Below, piece after piece: positions 33,552 to 42,748 of a DNA stretch of 64,000 nt. The position numbers and the translations under genes are program-made. The stretch's first letter is position 1. Each line of letters starts with the position of its first letter. This DNA comes from Phenylobacterium sp. NIBR 498073 (lineage in GTDB: Bacteria; Pseudomonadota; Alphaproteobacteria; Caulobacterales; Caulobacteraceae). The stretch is taken from the NCBI RefSeq assembly GCF_027286305.1, contig NZ_CP114599.1, forward strand, positions 3,753,001 to 3,817,000, written 5' to 3'. The notes below the pieces were generated by a model. The model was not told where the DNA came from. It did no database searches and was given only the letters and a program-made list of their open reading frames with translations.

Positions 33552-35066
33552 ATGACGTGGAAAACCAAACTCATCACCGGCGCGGCGGCCATCGCCTTCG
33601 CCTGGCCTGGACTGGCGGCCGCCGACGAAGCGACCGATGCGCGCATCAAGGCGCTTGAGGAGCAACTGTCGGCGCTGCAGTCGCAGATCGCCGACCTCAA
33701 GCAGTCGACGGCCAACAACATCGCCGACGTCCGCAAGGAAGCGACCGCCACGACGGTGTCGCTGGCCAACGGCCGTCCGACCATTTCCACCGCCGATGGG
33801 GCCTTCACCGCTTCGTTCCGCGGCGTGTTCCAGCTCGACGCCGCCCATTACGACCAGGACGCCGCCGGCCCGCTGGCCACCGACTTCCGCCGCGGCTCGT
33901 ACGGCGACGCCAGCGAGAACGACCACGCCCGCGACCTGTCGGACGGCGCCAACTTCCGCCGCGCCCGGATCGGCATCGAGGGCAAGGCCTTCGGCGCCTT
34001 CGACTACAACTTCCTCTATGATTTCGGCGGGTCCGGCACGGAAGAAGCCGGCAAGATCAGCGCCGCCTGGGTGCAGTACGGCTTCCCGGTCGCGAACCTG
34101 AAGCTGCGGATCGGCGCCTTCTCCCCGCCCTCGGGCCTGGAAGAAGCGGTGTCCACCAACGGTTCGCTGTTCGTCGAGCGCGCCTCGCCGTCCGAAACCG
34201 TCCGCGCCATCGCGGCCGGCGACGGCCGCACCGCCGTCGCCCTGCTGGCCGGCGGCGACAACTGGACCGGCACCGCGGCGATCACCGGCAACATTATCGG
34301 CACCTCGAGCTTCGATGAGCAGACCGCCTTCGTCGGCCGCCTGACCTATGTGCCGTTCCGCCGCGACGACAGCCTGATCCACATCGGGGTCAACACCTCG
34401 ATCGTGTTCAACCCGGCCGCCGGCGGCCCGGACGTCACCGGCGCCCCGGCCACCACCAACATCCGCCTGCGCGATCGTCCCGAAATCCGGGTCGACGGCA
34501 CGCGCCTGATCGACACCGGCAACATCGACGCCGACGGCCTGACCGCCATCGGGGCCGAGTTCGGCGCCCAGTGGAAAAACCTCTACGTCCAGACCGAGTA
34601 TTTCGACATCGACGTCGACCGTAAGGGCGCGCTGAGCGATCCGGACTTCTCCGGCTGGTACGCGCAGGCCGGCTGGACCATCACCGGCGAACCGCGCCGC
34701 TACAGCGCCGGCACCTTCGACGCCCCCCGCCCGGCCAAGCCGTTCGACCTCAAGAAGGGCGCCTGGGGAGCCTGGGAGCTGGGCCTGCGTTATTCGGTGC
34801 TGGACCTGAACTATCTCGCCGGCTCGCCTGGCACGGGTCCGGTCGCCTCGGCGATCCGCGGCGGCGAACAGGAGATCTTCACCCTGGGCCTGAACTGGTA
34901 CGTCAACAACGTGCTGCGGTTCCAGGCGGCCTTCCAGGACGTCTCGGTGGACCGTCTGTCCCCCGGCGGCACGGCCTTTGGGACCGGCGCAGCGACCCCG
35001 CCCGCCGGCGCCCAGGTCGGCCAGGACTTCAATATCTACTCCCTGCGCACGCAGTACGCGTTCTAA
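33552..35066 (+). CDS. OprO/OprP-type anion-selective porin
   Basis: A 504-residue outer-membrane porin. A signal peptide (MTWKTKLITGAAAIAFAWPG, cleavage near LAAA) leads into a short coiled coil (ARIKALEEQLSALQSQIADLK) and then the barrel typical of phosphate/polyphosphate-selective porins, with FRRARIGIEGKAFGAFDYNFLYDFGG and RLTYVPFRRDDSLIHIGVN; it ends in AF. ATG 33552 is chosen because it starts the signal peptide and follows GAGGGG; the open frame continues far upstream without protein character. It is divergent from phoR and 72 bases upstream of the sulfate-type binding protein gene, probably in one transcript with it. Confidence 0.88.
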   Translation: MTWKTKLITGAAAIAFAWPGLAAADEATDARIKALEEQLSALQSQIADLKQSTANNIADVRKEATATTVSLANGRPTISTADGAFTASFRGVFQLDAAHYDQDAAGPLATDFRRGSYGDASENDHARDLSDGANFRRARIGIEGKAFGAFDYNFLYDFGGSGTEEAGKISAAWVQYGFPVANLKLRIGAFSPPSGLEEAVSTNGSLFVERASPSETVRAIAAGDGRTAVALLAGGDNWTGTAAITGNIIGTSSFDEQTAFVGRLTYVPFRRDDSLIHIGVNTSIVFNPAAGGPDVTGAPATTNIRLRDRPEIRVDGTRLIDTGNIDADGLTAIGAEFGAQWKNLYVQTEYFDIDVDRKGALSDPDFSGWYAQAGWTITGEPRRYSAGTFDAPRPAKPFDLKKGAWGAWELGLRYSVLDLNYLAGSPGTGPVASAIRGGEQEIFTLGLNWYVNNVLRFQAAFQDVSVDRLSPGGTAFGTGAATPPAGAQVGQDFNIYSLRTQYAF

Positions 35067-35138
35067 CCCCAACGGCAGGGGCGGCGCGGCTACGGCCGGT
35101 CGCGTCGCCTCGGCCACGAGACCCAAGGACCTCGACCC

Positions 35139-36182
35139 ATGAGCCAGAACCGACAAGACCTGTCCCGCCGCGGCGTGCTCGCCGCAGGGACCGCCGGCGC
35201 CGCGGCCGTTGCCGCGCCGGCCCTGCTGGCCGGCCCTGCCGCCGCCCAAGGCAAGAAGGCGATCACGCTGCTGAACGTCAGCTACGATCCCACGCGTGAG
35301 CTCTATAAGGACATCAACGCCGCCTACGCCAAGTACTGGAAGGACAAGGTCGGCCAGGACCTGACGATCCAGCAGAGCCATGGCGGCTCAGGCAAGCAGG
35401 CGCGCTCGGTGATCGACGGCCTGCAGGCCGACGTCGTCACCCTGGCCCTGGCCAGCGACATCGACGAGATCGCCGCCAAGGCCAAGCTGCTGCCGGCCAA
35501 CTGGCAATCGCGCCTGCCCAACAATTCGACGCCCTACACCTCGACGATCGTGTTCCTGGTCCGCAAGGGCAATCCTTGGAAGATCAAGGACTGGGGCGAC
35601 CTGGTGAAGCCGGGCATCGACGTCATCACCCCCAACCCGAAGACCTCGGGCGGCGCGCGCTGGAACTACCTGGCCGCCTGGGCCTGGGCCCAGAAGAACG
35701 GCCGCAATCCGCAGGCCTTCGTCGAGGAACTGTTCAAGCACGTGCCGGTGCTCGACACCGGGGCGCGCGGCTCGACCACCACCTTCGTGCAGCGGGGCAT
35801 CGGCGACGTGCTGCTGTCGTGGGAAAACGAGGCCTACCTCGCCATCGAGGAGCTGGGCCCGGGCAAGGTGGACATCGTCTATCCGTCGATGTCGATCCTG
35901 GCCGAGCCGCCGGTGGCGCTGGTCGACAAGGTCGTCGACCGTAAGAAGACCCGCACCATCGCCGAGGGCTATCTCAACTTCCTCTACAGCCCGCTGGCCC
36001 AGGACCTGATCGGCAAGAACCACTACCGCCCGCGCGACCCCGCGGCGGCGGCCAAGTGGGCCAAGAAGTTCCCGAAGATCCCGCTGGTCACCATCGACGA
36101 CGCCTTCGGCGGCTGGAAGAAGGCCCAGGCGACCCACTTCGGCGACGGCGGCGTCTTCGACAGAATCTACAAGCCGCGCTGA
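35139..36182 (+). CDS. sbp: Sulfate-type (Sbp/CysP family) periplasmic binding protein
   Basis: The 347-residue protein matches the sulfate-binding family closely: [103 protein letters not shown] and [14 protein letters not shown]. The N-terminus carries a twin-arginine pair ([10 protein letters not shown]), suggesting Tat export. Genomic position beside the phosphate porin and regulator might suggest PstS, but the motifs are those of the sulfate family, not PstS. No cysT, cysW or cysA partner lies in the window, so it must use a permease encoded elsewhere, or serves another oxyanion. Confidence 0.85.
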   Translation: MSQNRQDLSRRGVLAAGTAGAAAVAAPALLAGPAAAQGKKAITLLNVSYDPTRELYKDINAAYAKYWKDKVGQDLTIQQSHGGSGKQARSVIDGLQADVVTLALASDIDEIAAKAKLLPANWQSRLPNNSTPYTSTIVFLVRKGNPWKIKDWGDLVKPGIDVITPNPKTSGGARWNYLAAWAWAQKNGRNPQAFVEELFKHVPVLDTGARGSTTTFVQRGIGDVLLSWENEAYLAIEELGPGKVDIVYPSMSILAEPPVALVDKVVDRKKTRTIAEGYLNFLYSPLAQDLIGKNHYRPRDPAAAAKWAKKFPKIPLVTIDDAFGGWKKAQATHFGDGGVFDRIYKPR

Positions 36183-36282
36183 TCCCTCTTCCGCGGACGT
36201 GGACCAACCAGGGCGCGGGGCGAGAGCACCCGCGCCCTACTTCGTGAGCGCAACCGGCGCTGCGGCAGGCCGTTCTGCGGCC

Positions 36283-36549
36283 ATGGCTCTCAATCTCGCC
36301 GACATGGTCGGAACCGCAGCGGCGCTCTGCTCGATGGCCAGCTTCACGCCGCAGATCGTCAAGATCTGGCGCGAAAGGGACGCCTCGTCGATCAGCCTGC
36401 GGATGTACGTGGTGACGGTCAGCGGCTTTGCGCTTTGGATCGGCTATGGCGCGTTGACCGGCAGCTGGCCGGTCATCGCGGCCAACAGCGTCTGTCTTCT
36501 GCTCTCGGCCGTGATCCTCGCGCTGAAGTGGCGCTTCCGCGACGGATAA
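36283..36549 (+). CDS. SemiSWEET-type small sugar transporter
   Basis: An 88-residue protein with three membrane helices and the PQ-loop motif FTPQIVKIWRERDASSISL (P23-Q24), followed by the second and third helices. This is the half-size SWEET fold, which works as a dimer and lets sugars cross the inner membrane passively. ATG 36283 begins the conserved part; the longer open frame upstream adds an implausible Gly/Pro-rich leader. The gene stands alone between the binding-protein gene and the OGT-like gene. Confidence 0.85.
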   Translation: MALNLADMVGTAAALCSMASFTPQIVKIWRERDASSISLRMYVVTVSGFALWIGYGALTGSWPVIAANSVCLLLSAVILALKWRFRDG

Positions 36550-36670
36550 GCGCGCCATAGTTGGCGCCGCGGGCGGCCCTCACTAGATTGCGCCCGCGCT
36601 GCACCTTCCGCGCGTTTTCAGATACGCGCCGCCGCATCGGCGGGCCGACGGCGCGGCATGGGACCCTTGT

Positions 36671-38953
36671 ATGTCGACTGAGAGATTCGCTCCCGCGGAG
36701 GCCGCCCTCAAGGCCGGTCGCGTCGAAGAAGGTGTGGCGCTGATCGAGGCCAGTCTCCGGGAAGATCCCCAGGCGCCGCTTCACATCTATCGCAACTTCA
36801 CGGCCCTGCTGATCCGTCACAAACAGTACGAGCGCGCCGCAACCTGGACGACCCAAGCGGTCGATCGCCATCCCAAGGACATCGATCTCTGGAACATCCG
36901 CGGCGTCGCGCTGCGCCGCCTGCACCGCTATGACGAGGCGCTGTCGGCCCTGGGTCGCGCCGCGAAGCTGGACCCCAAGAACAAGTCGGTCCTGAACAAT
37001 CTCGGCAACGTCTACAACGACCTGCGCAATCCGCAGGCCATCGACGTGTTCACCAAGCTGGTGCGCCAGACGCCCAGCGACGCCGACCTGCAGCGGGCCC
37101 TGGGCCGTGCATACTGGTTCGCCGGCGATCTGGAGAAGGCCGAGACCCGCCTCAACCTGGCGACCAAGCTGAAGCCCGGCGGGGCCGACGCCTGGCTGGA
37201 CCTGATCGGGGTGACGCAGGAGCTGCGCACGCCCGAAGCGGCTGATGACGTTCTCACGCGCGCAGCGGCGGCCAGCCCTGATGACCTTCGGCTCGTCGAA
37301 GCCCGCGGCGTCTCGATACGCCGCGGCGGCGAGGCGCGCCGAGCCGAGCAGTTTCTGCTCGATGCGATCGAGCAGCATCCCAAGGCCGCAAACCTCTACT
37401 TCCAGCTCGGGACCACGATCACCGACTATGATCGCCCGCGTGCGAACACCTACCTTGAGAAAGCCGTCGAGCTCGCCCCCGACGACGTGAAGTATCACAT
37501 CATGCTCGCCGAAAGCCTTGGGCGCTCGCGGCACGGGGACGAGGCCGCGAACCTGGAGCGCGGCTATCGGATCATGATGGACGTGCTGCCGCGCATGCCG
37601 ATGGAAGCGTCCAACCTCAAGATCGCCTACGAGCTGATGACGCGCGTCGCCGACTACGACAGCATGGCCCAGCTGGGGACCTTCGCGCAGATCGGCCGCA
37701 CCTGGGCCGAGGCCGGCCGTCACACCGCGCTCTTCGCTCACCTGGCGCGCGCCGACGCGCCGGAGGATCGGCTGGAACTGATCGAACAGCACCGCATCTG
37801 GGGTCGCAAGGTCGAGGAGGCCGTCGCCCGGCGGCCCATCGCACATCCCGCGCCGCGGGCTCCGAACGGCAAGATCCGCGTCGGCTTCATGTCCTCGGAC
37901 CTGCGCGGCCACCCGGTCGCCTACTTCGCCCTACCGCTGTTCGAGCACTACGACCGCGATCGCTTCGAGGTCTATTGCTACTCGTACTACCAGGGCCAGG
38001 AAGACCAGACGCAAAAGGCGATCACGGGCATGGTGGACCAGTTCCGCTGGGTCCCGGAGATCACCGACCGCAACGCCGCGCAGATGATCGCCGACGACCA
38101 GCTCGACATGCTGATCGAACTCGGCGGCTCGACTCACATGAACAAGATCGGGGTGATGGCCTACAAGCCCGCCCCCCTGTCGGCGAGCTGGGTGGGCTAT
38201 CCGCACTCGGCCGGCCTGAAGGAAATCGACTACCTAGTGCTCGATCCGTACATGACGCCCGAAGACCGGGCGCTGGTGATCGAGAAGCCGCTGGTGCTGC
38301 CCAAGGCTTGGTACACCATGGGCCCGAACGCCTTCCGCGAAGACCCGCAGGCCGTGGCGCAACCGCCGGTCGAGCGCAACGGCTACGTCACCTTCGGCTC
38401 CGCCAACAATCCGTACAAGTACAACCGCCAGGTCATCGAGGCCTGGGCCAGGATCGTCGCGGCGACGCCGAACTCAAGGTTCCTGTTCGTCCGCCCGGAA
38501 GGCGGCTCGGAGATCTTCCAGAGCAACCTGCGAGCGATCTTCGCGGCACACGGCGTCGGCCCCGAGCGGATCGTCTTCGAGGTCGTCCGCGGCCGTCACC
38601 TGCCGTACTACAACGACATGGACATCTCGCTGGACGCCTTCCCGCAGACCGGCGGAACGACGACCTGCGAAGCGCTGTGGATGGGCGTTCCCGTCGTCGC
38701 CAAGCGCGGCCCGGCGGTGTTCGAGCGCCTCAGCTACTCGGTGCTGATGAACGCCGGCCTGGGCGATCTCTGCGCAGAGACCACCGAGGAGTATGTCGAC
38801 ATCGCCCTGAAGCTGGCCGCCGACCCCGCGCGGATCGGCGAACTGCGCCGCGGCATGCGCGCCCGCCTGAGAGCCAGCCCGCTGGGCGACACCAAGCAGT
38901 TCGCGGCGGACTACTTCGCGATGATCGAGAAGGCCGTGAAGGGCGAGGTCTGA
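36671..38953 (+). CDS. TPR-containing OGT-like glycosyltransferase (GT41 type)
   Basis: The 760-residue protein has TPR-like repeats over about residues 1-320 (for example LWNIRGVALRRLHRYDEALSALGRAAKLDP) and a C-terminal glycosyltransferase of the O-GlcNAc-transferase class from about 395 to 750. Marks of the latter are IRVGFMSSDLRGHPVAYFALPLFEHYDRDRFEVY, PLSASWVGYPHSAGL, YVTFGSANNPYKYNRQVIEAWARI and LDAFPQTGGTTTCEALWMGVPVV. Such enzymes glycosylate proteins in the cytoplasm; the Caulobacter flagellin glycosyltransferase FlmG has the same layout. Here it neighbours CDP-sugar genes, so it may transfer that sugar. The target is not visible from the sequence. Confidence 0.85.
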   Translation: MSTERFAPAEAALKAGRVEEGVALIEASLREDPQAPLHIYRNFTALLIRHKQYERAATWTTQAVDRHPKDIDLWNIRGVALRRLHRYDEALSALGRAAKLDPKNKSVLNNLGNVYNDLRNPQAIDVFTKLVRQTPSDADLQRALGRAYWFAGDLEKAETRLNLATKLKPGGADAWLDLIGVTQELRTPEAADDVLTRAAAASPDDLRLVEARGVSIRRGGEARRAEQFLLDAIEQHPKAANLYFQLGTTITDYDRPRANTYLEKAVELAPDDVKYHIMLAESLGRSRHGDEAANLERGYRIMMDVLPRMPMEASNLKIAYELMTRVADYDSMAQLGTFAQIGRTWAEAGRHTALFAHLARADAPEDRLELIEQHRIWGRKVEEAVARRPIAHPAPRAPNGKIRVGFMSSDLRGHPVAYFALPLFEHYDRDRFEVYCYSYYQGQEDQTQKAITGMVDQFRWVPEITDRNAAQMIADDQLDMLIELGGSTHMNKIGVMAYKPAPLSASWVGYPHSAGLKEIDYLVLDPYMTPEDRALVIEKPLVLPKAWYTMGPNAFREDPQAVAQPPVERNGYVTFGSANNPYKYNRQVIEAWARIVAATPNSRFLFVRPEGGSEIFQSNLRAIFAAHGVGPERIVFEVVRGRHLPYYNDMDISLDAFPQTGGTTTCEALWMGVPVVAKRGPAVFERLSYSVLMNAGLGDLCAETTEEYVDIALKLAADPARIGELRRGMRARLRASPLGDTKQFAADYFAMIEKAVKGEV

Positions 38954-38960
38954 CCTCGCC

Positions 38961-39917
38961 TCAGGCCGGCGCGCTCAACAAGCCGCCGGCCGCGACGCGC
39001 CGATAGTAGTCCGCATAGGCGTCCCAGAAGCCGCCCTCGTCCCAGCCGGCCCCGAGGCACGGCTCGTCGTTGATCCGCACCAGCGGTTCGCTCAGCTGCG
39101 GCTGCGCCAGGACGTCGACCTCGCAGGCAAGCCCCAGGCGCGGCCCCATCTCGGCGGCCAGCCGCCGCGCGAACGCTTCCTGCGTACCGACGAAACCTGA
39201 CGGGCGGGCGATCCTCTCCTCCGGCCCCGCCGCGGCGAGCAGCGTCTCCGCCAGCCCGACATAGGCCTGCGCTAGCAGCGGCACGGGGATGTTGTCGCGA
39301 ACATAGCGTGGCGTGCGCACGATCCCGGCCTGCCCCTCGAACCAGCGCTGCATGAGGGACCAGACCATCCGTCCCTCCTCCCAGGGTCCGAACGGTCCGG
39401 CGACGACGAACCTCCCGAACCGCAGGCCGCGCCACCGCGCCATGTGCCGGAGCGCCTCGTTGGTCAGGGATTTCGAGAGGCCGTACGGACTGAGGGCCAG
39501 GCCGCCCCCCTCGGGGCCGCCCTCGCCGGCCTCGAAGGCCGTGCCGGTGGCCACGACCGCGCGACCGCCGGCGGCCGCGAACGCCGTCAGCACCGGCTCG
39601 AAACCGGCGATGTTGCGCACGAAGCCGTCGACAGCATCGTAGCTGGCCGATCGATAGTTGGGGATATCGGCGGCGTGGTGGGCCAGCAGGTCGTGGCCGC
39701 CTTGGGCCAGTTCCAGGAACGCCGGCGAGGCGATCGGCGCCTCGAAGACCACCTGAGTGCTGGCCTCCAGACGCGCGACCCGCTCGGCGCGCAGGCCTTG
39801 ATAGGCCGCCTTCGGCCGGGTGACCGCGGCGGTGACCTGGTGGCCGGCGTCCGCCAGGGCCTGCGCGACCCAAAGCCCGCTGAACGAGCTGCCCCCGGTG
39901 AGCAGGATCTTCGCCAT
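38961..39917 (-). CDS. NAD(P)-dependent sugar epimerase/reductase (extended SDR)
   Basis: A 318-residue extended short-chain dehydrogenase. The Rossmann start is KILLTGGSSFSGLWVAQAL and the catalytic motif is SPYGLSKSL (YxxxK); DNIPVPLLAQAYVGL lies in the usual substrate half. It is the last gene of the minus-strand CDP-sugar operon, one base after the epimerase gene, so it is a good candidate for the final 4-keto reduction of the sugar nucleotide. ATG 39917 has GGAG seven bases upstream; an earlier ATG lies inside the epimerase gene. The 3' end is seven bases from the convergent OGT-like gene. Confidence 0.8.
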   Translation of the reverse strand: MAKILLTGGSSFSGLWVAQALADAGHQVTAAVTRPKAAYQGLRAERVARLEASTQVVFEAPIASPAFLELAQGGHDLLAHHAADIPNYRSASYDAVDGFVRNIAGFEPVLTAFAAAGGRAVVATGTAFEAGEGGPEGGGLALSPYGLSKSLTNEALRHMARWRGLRFGRFVVAGPFGPWEEGRMVWSLMQRWFEGQAGIVRTPRYVRDNIPVPLLAQAYVGLAETLLAAAGPEERIARPSGFVGTQEAFARRLAAEMGPRLGLACEVDVLAQPQLSEPLVRINDEPCLGAGWDEGGFWDAYADYYRRVAAGGLLSAPA

Positions 39918-39918
39918 G

Positions 39919-40449
39919 TCAGGCTCCGAGGTCAGGATAGGTCGCGTCACGCTCCGAGATCACGACAGGGCTGACAGGCCAGCCGATCGCGAAGGCCGGA
40001 TCGTTCCAGCGCACGCCGCGGCCGTGCCCCGGCTCGAAGATCTTGTCGATCTGGTAGAGGACGTCGGTGTCGTCCTCGAGGGTGACGAAGCCGTGGGCCA
40101 TGCCCTTGCCGATCAGCAGGGCGCGGCCGTTGTCGGCCGAAAGCTCGGCTCCGGCCCAACGGCGATAGGTCGGGCTGTCGGGGCGCAGGTCGACGGCGAC
40201 GTCGAAGATCCGCCCACGGGCGACCCGCACCAGCTTGGCCTCCTCGCGCGGCGCCGCCTCGTAGTGCATGCCGCGCAGAGTGCCGGCCTTGGCGTTGCGC
40301 GACAGGCTGGTCTGCTGGGGGACGAACGGATGCCCGGCCGCAGCGAACTCGTCCGGGCAGTGCAGGCGTGCGAACGCGCCGCGCTCGTCGCGCATCAGGT
40401 CCAGGTCGACGATCACGACGCCGTCGATCTCGGTCGCCGTGAACCGCAT
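39919..40449 (-). CDS. dTDP-4-dehydrorhamnose 3,5-epimerase-family protein
   Basis: A 176-residue cupin epimerase of the RfbC/RmlC family, with the catalytic histidine region TLRGMHYEAAP, ARGRIFDVAVDLRPDSPTYRRW, and GMAHGFVTLEDDTDVLYQ. It would invert C3 and/or C5 of the 4-keto-6-deoxy sugar. The nucleotide is probably CDP here, given the cytidylyltransferase and CDP-glucose dehydratase in the same operon. Start and upstream stop overlap by one base (TGATG). Confidence 0.88.
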   Translation of the reverse strand: MRFTATEIDGVVIVDLDLMRDERGAFARLHCPDEFAAAGHPFVPQQTSLSRNAKAGTLRGMHYEAAPREEAKLVRVARGRIFDVAVDLRPDSPTYRRWAGAELSADNGRALLIGKGMAHGFVTLEDDTDVLYQIDKIFEPGHGRGVRWNDPAFAIGWPVSPVVISERDATYPDLGA

Positions 40450-41690
40450 CAGCCGACGACCTTGGTGTCCGGCGCGGCGGTCACGAACTGTCCGCCCCAG
40501 TCGCGGATATAGGCCAGCTGGCCCATGATCTCGTCCTTCAGGTTCCAGGGCAGGATGACCACGTAGTCGGGCTTGAACTCCGCGATCATCGCCGGGGCGT
40601 GGACCGGAATGTGGGTGCCCGGCAGGAAGCGGTCCTGCTTGTGCGGATTGGCGTCGAACGCCGCGACGATGTCGTCTGGGGTCACGCCGGCATAGTTCAG
40701 GAAGGTGTTGCCCTTGGCCGCCGCGCCATAGGCCGCGACGCGCTTGCCCTCGGCCTTGGCGGCCGCGAGGAAATCGAGGAAGCCGCGACGGACCTCCTCC
40801 ACCCGAGCAGCAAAGCCCTCGTAGCCGGCCGGCTCGTCGAGATGGGCGGCGTGCTCGCGGGCGCGCAGATCCTTCAGCGCCTGGGTCTCCACGTGGCTCG
40901 ACGCCTCGTGCGCGCAGAACAGCCGCAGCGAGCCGCCGTGGGTCGGCAGCAGCTCGACGTCGAACGGGCGCAGGCCGTTGGCGCGCAGCACCTTCTCTAC
41001 CGCCAGCAGCGACAGGTACGAGTAGTGCTCGTGATAGATGGTGTCGAACTGCACCTTCTCGATCAGGTTCAGCAGGTGCGGGAACTCGAAGGTCAGCACG
41101 CCTTGCGGCTTCAGCACATGCTGGAAGCCGGCCACGAAGTCGCCGATGTCGGGCACGTGGGCCAGAACGTTGTTGCCGGCCATCAGGTCGGCGGCGACGC
41201 CGCGCGCCTTGAGGTCCCGGCCGGTGGCGTCATTGAAGAACGCGACCTCGGTCGGCACGCCGCGCTCCTTGACCGCGACTTCGGCGGTGTTGGCGGTCGG
41301 CTCGATGCCCAGCACCGGCACGCCCATCGCCTTGAAGTGCTGCAGCAGGTAGCCGTCGTTGGAGGCGACCTCGACCACCAGCGACTGCGCGCCCAGGCCG
41401 AACCTCGCGGCCATGGCCTCCGCATAGCGCTTGGCGTGCGCGACCCAGCTCTCCGAATAGGCGGAGAAGTAGGCGTAGCCTTCGTCGAAGATCGCGTCAG
41501 CGGCGACCGGATCGTCGGCCTGGACCAGGAAGCAGTTTCCGCAGACGCGGGTGTGCAGCGGGTAGAAGCCCTCCTTGCCGGACTCCAGCTGGGCCTTCGT
41601 CAGATAGGAGTTGGCCAGCGGCTGGTCGCCCAGGTCGAGAAAGGTCTGGGTCAGCGGGGCGCGGCAGAAGCGGCAGGTCGGAACAGTCAT
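40449..41690 (-). CDS. Sugar-nucleotide C-methyltransferase (SAM-dependent, zinc-binding type)
   Basis: The 413-residue protein has the three-part layout of TylCIII/NovU-type sugar C-methyltransferases. An N-terminal zinc site (CRFC...CGNC) leads into a SAM-binding Rossmann domain (VVEVASNDGYLLQHFKAMGVPVLGIEPTAN). The family block IYHEHYSYLSL and a C-terminal second Rossmann-like domain (RVAAYGAAAKGNTFLNYAGV) follow. It should add a methyl group to carbon 3 of a 4-keto-deoxysugar. ATG 41690 overlaps the rfbG stop (TGATG); a TTG one codon earlier is less likely. The enzyme makes the product of this operon a branched-chain sugar. Confidence 0.88.
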   Translation of the reverse strand: MTVPTCRFCRAPLTQTFLDLGDQPLANSYLTKAQLESGKEGFYPLHTRVCGNCFLVQADDPVAADAIFDEGYAYFSAYSESWVAHAKRYAEAMAARFGLGAQSLVVEVASNDGYLLQHFKAMGVPVLGIEPTANTAEVAVKERGVPTEVAFFNDATGRDLKARGVAADLMAGNNVLAHVPDIGDFVAGFQHVLKPQGVLTFEFPHLLNLIEKVQFDTIYHEHYSYLSLLAVEKVLRANGLRPFDVELLPTHGGSLRLFCAHEASSHVETQALKDLRAREHAAHLDEPAGYEGFAARVEEVRRGFLDFLAAAKAEGKRVAAYGAAAKGNTFLNYAGVTPDDIVAAFDANPHKQDRFLPGTHIPVHAPAMIAEFKPDYVVILPWNLKDEIMGQLAYIRDWGGQFVTAAPDTKVVG

Positions 41691-42748
41691 CAAAGGCTTT
41701 CGTATCGCGAGATCTGATCGCGCATGAGGGCCAGGGCGTCACCGCCGTCAGCCTGGGCGCGGTACCAGTCCATGGTCCAGTCCACCGCCACGGGCGCATC
41801 CAGGCGGCTTTCGAAGGCCAGGACCTGACGGGCCAGGCTGGCGTCGATGCCTAGGGCGCGGGCCTCCAGCGACTGGGGATCGGGTTCGTGACGCCAGGGC
41901 TTGGCGCCCAGCGCCTGGGTGGCGCGGGTAGCGAGTTCGCCGACGGTCACCTCCGGGCCGCCCGGACGCGGGCCGAAGTTGAGCGCGCGCGGCGCGGCCG
42001 GATCGCTGGCCAGCCGTTCGAGATAGACCAGGTAGCCGGCGACGCAGTCGAGGACATGCTGCCAGGGGCGGGTCGCTTCCGGATGGCGCAGCACCGTCAC
42101 CCCTTGCGCTTGACCGGCGCGGACGATGTCGGCCACCAGTCGATCGCGCGAGAAGTCGCCGCCGCCGATGACGTTGCCGCCGCGGGCGGTGGCCAGCGGC
42201 ACGCCGGCCGTTTCATAGTAGCTGCGCGCGAAGCTCTGGGTGACGATCTCGGCCGCGGCCTTGGACGCGGAGTACGGATCCTTGCCGCCCAGGGCGTCGG
42301 TCTCCTGGAAGGCCCGGCCCTGTTCGTTGTTGGCGTAGACCTTGTCCGAGGTGATCACCAGCACGGCGGCCAGGGCCGGCTGTGCACGCAGCGCCTGCAA
42401 CAGGTGGGCCGTGCCCATGATGTTGGCGGCGAAGGTCGCCACCGGATCCTCGATCGAGGTGCGCACGATCGGCTGGGCCGCCATGTGCAGCACCAGGTCG
42501 AAGTCCCGCATCCTGACCAGCGCCTCGACGGCGGCCTGGTCGCGCAGGTCAACGACGTGCGACTCGACGAGACCGGCGATCCCGGCCTGATCGAACAGCG
42601 CCGGCGTCTGGTCGGGCGCCAGCGCCAGGCCGGTGACCCGCGCGCCCATCTGCGCCAGCCACACCGCCGCCCAAGAGCCCTTGAAGCCGGTATGGCCGGT
42701 CAGCAGGACACGCTTGCCGGCCCAGAAGTCGGGGTTGGGCCGCGTCAC
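41690..42748 (-). CDS. rfbG: CDP-glucose 4,6-dehydratase
   Basis: A 352-residue extended SDR dehydratase. The N-terminus RVLLTGHTGFKGSWAAVWLAQMGARVTG is diagnostic for CDP-glucose 4,6-dehydratases, and the catalytic pair sits in DPYSASKAAAE. ARGGNVIGGGDFSRDRLVADIVRA and TRPWQHVLDCVAGYL are further family blocks. It forms CDP-4-dehydro-6-deoxyglucose. The start codon is GTG, overlapping the rfbF stop (GTGA), so it is tightly coupled to that gene. Confidence 0.95.
   Translation of the reverse strand: MTRPNPDFWAGKRVLLTGHTGFKGSWAAVWLAQMGARVTGLALAPDQTPALFDQAGIAGLVESHVVDLRDQAAVEALVRMRDFDLVLHMAAQPIVRTSIEDPVATFAANIMGTAHLLQALRAQPALAAVLVITSDKVYANNEQGRAFQETDALGGKDPYSASKAAAEIVTQSFARSYYETAGVPLATARGGNVIGGGDFSRDRLVADIVRAGQAQGVTVLRHPEATRPWQHVLDCVAGYLVYLERLASDPAAPRALNFGPRPGGPEVTVGELATRATQALGAKPWRHEPDPQSLEARALGIDASLARQVLAFESRLDAPVAVDWTMDWYRAQADGGDALALMRDQISRYESL

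Noticed and set aside
35139..36182. Calling the binding protein PstS because of its neighbours
   Set aside because: Its motifs ([31 protein letters not shown]) are those of the sulfate-binding family.
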